NCBI GenBank assembly: GCA_013396635.1
Contig: WBMW01004965.1
Location: 1,901,295-1,965,294, forward strand
Reading direction: 5' to 3'
Source: Penelope pileata
Lineage: Eukaryota > Chordata > Aves > Galliformes > Cracidae
DNA length: 64,000 nt
Shown: positions 57,531 to 64,000 of the stretch, one piece after another
Numbering within the stretch: the stretch's first letter is position 1
Layout of the letters: each line of letters starts with the position of its first letter
Program-made: the position numbers and the translations under genes
The notes under the pieces: generated by a model
Seen by the model: the letters and a program-made list of their open reading frames with translations, nothing else
The model's database searches: none
What the model was told of the DNA's origin: nothing

Positions 57531-57780
57531 CCATTTAGGAATTTCGAAAACACTTCTGTCAAATATCACTCTCTGCGCAATCCTGTTAGCAGGGCTGATG
57601 AATGGAGTCTCAAATTAAGACCGATCCCTCTGATAACCACAGTGCTGTAGGAGAGTCATCTGCTCAGCCAAAGCTATTTATTATATTTGATTAACTGGGA
57701 TGGCAATCTTCACAACCCACTGTAAATTGTATTAGGGGCGCTCTGAGGCCCAGAAATGCAAATGAGCCTTCCCAAAGCAC
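57530..57780. promoter_or_regulatory. Regulatory-looking block with exact POU octamer
   Basis: ATGCAAAT lies at 57756-57763. Upstream are TTTATTATATTTGATTAACTGG and TGTAAATTGTATTAG. The neighbourhood is free of simple repeats. It may be a conserved noncoding element; no comparative data are available. Confidence 0.22.
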
Positions 57781-60700
57781 ATATGCATACATATAGGCTC
57801 TCGTAGCAAATGGGCAATTTCCTCGCGCTCATTGCAGTGGTGTTTTGAGAGTGATGTTGGTGCCTTTGAGGGGAGGGAGAGGAATGTGGGAACACTGTTG
57901 GTGGCAAGGCTAAGATAATATCCTGAGGAACTAATCTGAGTTGGTGGTTGGTGGTATGAGAAGCTCCAACTTGCACAGGAGCACCAACCCCACATTTTCT
58001 GTTTGCTGAGACCCTGTGTGGCAGCAGCTCCAGTGAGTGTTTTGGGAGCTTTCTCCCTCCCAGCTGTTAACCTGCATCCTACAGACATCCCATCCACATG
58101 GGTGCTTGGGAGCGGGTGGTGCTGGCTGTGGGTAGTAACGCTGGAGAATCCTCCTGGGAGACTTGCCTGCAGTGAAGTTCCAAACATAGGGCAGGCTTTT
58201 TGCTTTTTTGTTCCCCCCTTCTCATGTACAATTTGATTCAGCCTAGCCCCCTGCCATCTCCAGCTGGCCACACGAAGTGAAGCTTGGTTCACTTGATTCG
58301 TGGTTGGAAGCTCAGGGCTTTTTACTAAACCCTTTATAAAGGGTTAATAAACCTTTTACAGGATAATGTTGACATAAATCTTTATCTTTTCCCACCTTTA
58401 ATTCCAGTACCTGTTCAGTCAGATTCCTACAATATCTCGTTGCCTTTGATGCCTTTCCCATCGTATGTGTTTCCTTAGGATTTTTATTGAGCCAAGCTGC
58501 TGCGATGATGCGTGGCTACAAGCAATCCTTGACAGAGCTGGAGGTACCTGGCAATGAATTTGAGTCTTCTTCAGCAGTTTAAAAAAAAATTCCCACCACG
58601 TTGAATGAAAATGTTATCTGGCCGTGATAAGGATCCCTTGGTCCCTGTAATATAATGTAGTTTGTTTCTTCCAGCCTTGCAAATGCTTTTGTTATCTTTG
58701 CTTTGATTATTTTTTTTTTCTCCCCTCTGTATCACTTTGATTTTTTTTCCCCTCTTCTCTTTCATCATTGTTGCTTGTAAATCCTTCCCCTGGTAGAGAT
58801 TAGAGTAGGGATGAGTGATAGATGCTGTCAGTAACAGGAGCTAATTTTACCCCTGATAATGGCTCTGTGATTTATACAGCCTCGGCTGTGCTGATGCAGA
58901 CGTGCCCAGGGGCTGTCCTTCTGTCTGTGCTCAGCTCGGAGGGCACCACGCTGGCAGCGCGGGGCTTCAGCACGTTGTGCTGGTGGAGTTCTGGCCAGGG
59001 GTGACTCTCTGCAAGTGCTTCTCACCAGCAAAGAACTCCCTCTGCATGTAACAAAAGCAGCACCAACGTAGGGGTTTTCTTCTGCCTTCTGCAGCAGTGC
59101 GTGCCTGTGGCTGGGGTGGGCTGGGAGAGCTGAGCCTGGTTCGTATCCCGTTCCTGATGGGAGGGCTTCCCTGGTTGAATGTACTATGGCAATGGTGCTG
59201 AGAACAACATTCAGTAGAGCACTGACCATTGCTCTGGGTGATATTTCGTGCTGCTGTGACCCCATCTTGGAGCTTTGACCAGCACCATGCTAGTGTGGTG
59301 TGGTCCCAGCCCTCATTCTGAGCCACTGTTTGTAAGCGCTGAGAACTGAGTGCTGGGACGTTGCCGTGCCAGCGTCACCTGCCCTCTGAGACACTCAGCT
59401 CGTGATGTGATTGCTGGTGGCTGTGCTACCCCGTGAGTGTCCCAGTGCCCTACAGATGCTGCTTTTCCTTTCTGGTTATCTTGTGCTGCAGAGAGAGAGG
59501 GGTGTCCCAGGACCTGAGCAGTGCCAAGTGCCATAACCAATGTGTAAGGAGGGATCACAGCTAGAAAGGCCAAGGGCTGCAGCAATCCTCTGCTCCTCTC
59601 TCAGTTACGTGGTGGGGGAAGCAGTGCTGCATTAATTAGCTCCTCAAAGGGCTCAGCCTGAGACTCTAATGTCTTTGTGCTGCTGCTCCTGCCTGGTTGT
59701 GCCGCTCAGGAGGATAGCCTTGGATTCGGCTCCGCTTCAAGTCAATGCTCAACTGTTTCACTTTTCCTGGCATTCTCGCAGTGAGCTGAGTTCTCTGTGT
59801 GGGATTTGTGTGGCAGATGAAAATGGTGTTGGAAGTCCAAAGAAATCTTGAAACACAGCAGTCACAGACAGGCTACAGTGCTTATGTGAGACTGCAGCCT
59901 CCATGAGCTCTCCTGTCCTATACTGGTGAGCTTAATTACTGTGGGTCGTGTTCCAGCCCCAGACCAGTTGCAGTGACCCTGGTTAACTGCTTTTCCTTGA
60001 GTTAGAACCCAGTGAAGTATTCTTTGCTATTTATTTTCATGGTTACTGTTGTTTACTACATACGTTTTCTTGGGTTATCGTGCCTGGTCTTGTGGTCAGG
60101 GGAGGACACACCACTCTCCCTCGCCATCCTTCTTTCATTTGCCATGACACACTCACATGGAGCCTCTGCATTGGGGTCCTTAAGCGCAGAAGGGACACAC
60201 AGCTTTTTAAAGACCTCTGCTTGCAATTGCTACAGCCCTACCAGTGCTTCCCCTCCTGTTCCTTTGATTCTCTCCAACACTTGTTTTTCCTCCGTTTGTC
60301 TTCTTTGTACACGAAGGTGCATTAAGCTAGATGTAGTACGCTGCTTGTCTTTCATCAGTTCTTATCAATGGCTTTTTCTTTACCTGCTTTGATTCAAGCA
60401 ATAATTCAGGAAGATCCTGGAGCTCCTTTAGAGTAAGGTGTATCACTGAGATCCTTTTGTATTTTGCCTTTGCTCCTTCAGGTGCCCCTTCTTTCTCTCT
60501 CAGTGTATGAGATCTTCCCCTGCAGCAGTGCCATCAGCTGACACCGGGGCTGCTCTTGCAGGTGACATGCACAGCAGTGACTGAATGGGCCCAGTAAGGT
60601 GGCTGACCCTGGTGCTGTTCTCTCATTGCTGCTGATGAAGCAGACACGGGCCATCCCTTTTTATTTGAAGGATTTCGGGTGTAGCAAGGTTTATTCTTTA

Positions 60701-63700
60701 TGGAAGTGTTATTAGTTAGAGAGGTGGAGGAAAGATAATTGTAAAAAACTGCGGCGCAGCTGTTCCAGCCCTGTATCATTAGGGGCTCGGAGCAGCTGAC
60801 TTCCTCTGATTGCTGGTGATTTTCTCAATTACAGCTGGGGAGAAGCAGGGTGGCTGCAGAGCAGATGCCATCTGCGAGGCCAGGTCTTGTAGTACGTACA
60901 GAGCCCGCGGTAAGGAGAGCTCCGGCTATGAAATAGGCTGTGCCTATTGGAGTGTTTGGGTGTTAATTCAGTGTGGCTTTGCTAACTTCTGGTGTGGTAT
61001 TGCTAATCTGTGTGTTTGCAGGCTAGTTCCTCATTAATAACTATTTCAGCCATTTGTCCCTCCTGCCTTCCCCACCAGCTTCCTCTACCTGTGGCTTAGA
61101 ATGACACTCTTCATCTCCTTTCCTTTTTTATTTTTATGATGTCTTGTGCATTTTCAATCTTAACTTCCCAGTGAGCTAAAAAGGAAATCAAGAATCTGCC
61201 AAAACATTCATCATGTCTTTTCTTTTCAAAATAGCATTAGAATTCCAGCCTGTTTCAGGGCCTGCGCACTGGAAATTATGCAACCCAGAGCTGGGAAATT
61301 GAACGGTCCTGTGAACACTGGTCTGAATTTTTAACCAAATTCCTGTCAGCTGCATTTCTTCCTTTTATATGTTTTCCTTCTATTAATATTCTAGTGGATG
61401 AGTTTACAAGAAACAATGAATTTTAAACAAAGCTTGGAGGACTTTTCCAGATAATGCATTTCAAGTCATAAATGTGAATATTCTCACTGGGTTCTGAGTG
61501 AACCTGCCATTTGCAGAGCAGGCACGTGATGTTCATTCCTACATCCTAAATCAGCCAGAGCAGCCTGCATTTTGAGTATTTCCAACAAGCAGCTTGGGAA
61601 GAGAAAGACATCATCTTCTTCACCAGTTTTTGCACCAATAAAAACAAACAAGAAAAAAAAAAGCAGGGGCAGAATTCGGTGCCTGGTTTCTGGGTGCTGA
61701 TTTTTCACCTAACTCAGCACAGGGCATGAGCGTATCAGGGAAGTGAAACTTGATGGTGCCCTGTGAAGGGGGTGGGGGCCGTAGCCTCTAGAGCTTTCAC
61801 GTTTGTGCAGGCAGTTCCCATTCAGCCTAAGGGTTTAAGTTCAAAGAGCGTAACGAGCTCGGCTCTGTCCTGTTACCTGTCTTTGCTGACGCTACTCTCT
61901 CTTCACAAATTTGGAGTGACTTTATCAGCTCATCCCTTTTGCTGAACATCCAGGTGGTGCTGGAGGTCTGATGGTGAGAGTAACAAAAAGAGGGCTGCCT
62001 TGGCAGGTTTGTCAAAAGCCATGAAACTAGTTGGTGTCTTCTCCTTGGTCTGCACAGGCACTGACCTCTGTCTCTGGGTTCTCAGTAGGCTCTTGGTAGT
62101 GGGCCCTGGAGATGGAACCACTCCACTCCTGCCTCGTGCTGCCAGTGCTGTCCCTTGGCTCCCTCCTTGACACAAGCAGGTGAGGGGGTGGTGATGGTAG
62201 AGTTGGCTGAGAAGTGGGAAGAGAGGCTATTGCCTATCTGCACCAAGAAATGCACAGTTTAGTGGGCATGTTCCATTAGCTGCAGCCTCAGAAACAGTAG
62301 CATAAGTTTTGTTGAATGGTTTCAGAGGAGCTGTATCACCTCTACCAATACTTAATTTTGTCTTTTTTCCTCCAATTTTTCTAGAGCAGAGTGTGATGGA
62401 TAAAGAGAGGGAAAAATAAACCCAGTGAGGCTATTGGAAAAGGGGACACAATTTCTTTATCGTCCACAGCAAAATGCACAAGAGATGAAGCTGTTGGGGT
62501 TGTTGTTAGTGCTTTGTGTAAGCCCTCATGAACCCACCAGCGCTGATCATGGGCGTTATTTTGATGAAGCACAGCTTGATCACTACTTTACTCATTAAAA
62601 ATTTCTCTTAACATCCTGACAGTTTCTGGGATGGACTGATAGTTCTTCCTGCTTTTAGGAGGAAATGAGGGCACGTCTTTCTCAGGCAACATCTGGCCTG
62701 GTTTTGGGGGTTTCTGGGTGACTTACAAAACTAAAAGCATGTTCTTTCCAGAGGCGCTGTGCAGCTGCAGGTCCTTCTGGAATAAGTGCAGATTGGGCTG
62801 GCGGGGCTGGCTCTGTGCTCATCCCCAAGGATCACCCTCACTTGTTTTCGTTCTTGTCATCTTGACGAGCTAAAGAGCGTGCGGTTAGATTCTTCAGCTT
62901 GGTTTTCATTCTCTTTCTACAAAGGAACAGTTTGTGGGTTCTACATCCTGTCTTTTCACCGCAAGTTTGTAACGGATTGGTGTGGGGAGCCAGCATCCCC
63001 AAAGGCAGCACTGAGAGAGCCCGAAGCTACTGGGACGGTGCTGGTACGCTGGTGTTAGAGCCATCGCCTGGGCTTCCTTAATTTCCAAAGGTCTCCTAAG
63101 ACAGTTATGTCTTTCCCTAAGGCAGAAGATGTGTGAAAGGATCACAGGTACAGCTCAGAGGCTTGCTGGGGAAGAGCTGCTGGAAGCTGGCTCCTTCAGC
63201 AGGAGGGTGGAGGTCACGCACAGAGGAGACATGGGGCTGGCTTCCCTGTGGCTCCGTGCCCTCTGCCTGCGTGGAGGAAGAAGCAGGAGGATTTTAGCTT
63301 TGGCACTGGCAGGACTGTGACCTTCACAAGAACAAAAGCACGTGAAAAATAGACCCAGCCCATGGGACCCAGAGCACAGGTCTGGTTTCTCTCCCCATTG
63401 CTTTCCCAGGCTGCTGTTGGCTGCTTGAAAGCAGGCCGCAAAACAGTGATGGGAAAGTTGAGTGGGATCAAAGGTTTCCTCTGCTCAAGGAAAGAGTTAC
63501 TGATGAATCTTTATGAAACCCAATCTTTCTAGCTCGTGTGGGTGGCTTTGGGCACCCCCTGTCTCTTCTGCAATGACTGCAGCCTGTTTCCAGAACCAAC
63601 AGCTTCCTCAGCCCAGAGGCTGCACTCAGAATTTCCCTTTTCAGGTTTCCTTGGCTTGTGTGTCTGAAACCAGCATGTTCCCTTCCGAACTGGAAATTAG

Positions 63701-63710
63701 AAACTTGCTG
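57781..63710. other. Unique noncoding stretch
   Basis: No gene, RNA or mobile element body is recognised. Frames of up to 186 codons (57732-58292, minus) have no known domain and are overlapped by other frames. An 18-bp palindrome lies at 58328-58345 and short T runs near 58707 and 58742. Confidence 0.5.
58328..58345. repeat. Perfect 18-bp palindrome
   Basis: AACCCTTTATAAAGGGTT is exactly self-complementary with a TTTATAAA centre. It might act as a TATA-like or dimeric protein site, or be chance. Confidence 0.85.
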
Positions 63711-63723
63711 CTTTTTTTTTTTN
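63711..63723. repeat. Poly(T) ending in N
   Basis: Twelve T precede N at 63723, another unresolved homopolymer. Confidence 0.85.
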
Positions 63724-64000
63724 GCAAGCAGAGCCAACCTGTGCTGATGCGGCACGGTCCCAGGCTGATGCCATTAGATTTGATTTGCGGGGAGCAGTGC
63801 TGCTTTGAAGGCAGCCGTTGTGCTATCATGTCAGGAGGTAATTAAATAGACCCCAATTCTTTTAATTACTGCTCGCTCCTTGGTACATGCTTGCCTACAA
63901 GGGTGAAGTGAAGGGTATGGAAATAATCACTGACAGATCCCAGCTGGAAATACGCAGCACCTCGGATAAACATTGAAACGAAGGCGCAGTGCACAATCCG
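63724..64000. promoter_or_regulatory. End of window, TAATTA-containing block
   Basis: GGTAATTAAATAG (from 63838) and TTTTAATTACTGC (from 63860) give two opposed homeodomain-like sites about 20 bases apart. No gene is recognised before the window ends. Confidence 0.2.

Noticed and set aside
57732..58292. 186-codon minus-strand frame
   Set aside because: No domain is recognised, and it is overlapped by an 88-codon frame on the same strand and a 77-codon frame on the plus strand.
1..64000. Bacterial or phage origin, CRISPR arrays, operons, tRNA or rRNA genes
   Set aside because: There is no dense same-strand coding, no ribosome-binding pattern, no regularly spaced repeats, and no tRNA or rRNA signature. 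The sequence has vertebrate-type CpG depletion and simple repeats.

Overview
The window looks like ordinary vertebrate nuclear DNA with no protein-coding gene that can be supported from sequence alone. It has moderate GC, strong CpG depletion outside one island, many A/T homopolymers, and a few short, worn fragments resembling CR1/L3-family non-LTR retrotransposon tails. There is no recognisable Alu, L1, ERV or DNA-transposon body. This sparse, CR1-flavoured repeat content suggests a sauropsid, most likely a bird. That is inference, because no gene was recognised that would fix species or locus.

Layout. 1-8.3 kb is mostly unique sequence with three short intervals flanked by good splice-site matches (2585-2633, 6703-6751, 7441-7468), a near-perfect hairpin (3161-3196) and an old repeat (about 7115-7203). 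8.3-9.1 kb holds a 28-base poly(A), another old repeat tail, a G-rich run and an AT-rich homeodomain/POU-motif block. 11.4-11.7 kb has three inverted repeats. 13.46-13.94 kb is the only clear CpG island and the best promoter candidate, with AATAAA signals on both strands at its left edge. 17.1-18.1 kb has a CR1-like tail and two steroid-receptor-like inverted repeats with matching geometry. 22.3 kb and 28.4 kb carry microsatellite/poly(T) tracts. 30.3-31.2 kb has six same-orientation TAATCC motifs. 32.5-33.4 kb and 39.1-39.2 kb resemble regulatory DNA. 48.19-48.29 kb is an odd T/A/C homopolymer block. 49.7-52.6 kb has a CR1-like tail, a 19-bp tandem duplication, a 63-nt candidate exon and an old repeat. 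53-64 kb is mostly unique sequence with several AT-rich regulatory-looking blocks.

Interpretation. The window is best read as an intron of a large gene or an intergenic regulatory region. The open reading frames (up to 285 codons) look like chance: they overlap on both strands, have no recognisable domains, and the longest lies in the CpG-rich island. No operon, CRISPR array, tRNA, rRNA or novel multi-gene system was seen. Exon and enhancer calls are hypotheses that need RNA or cross-species alignment evidence. Three single N bases (14608, 28412, 63723) all sit in or beside T-rich simple sequence and mark assembly uncertainty.
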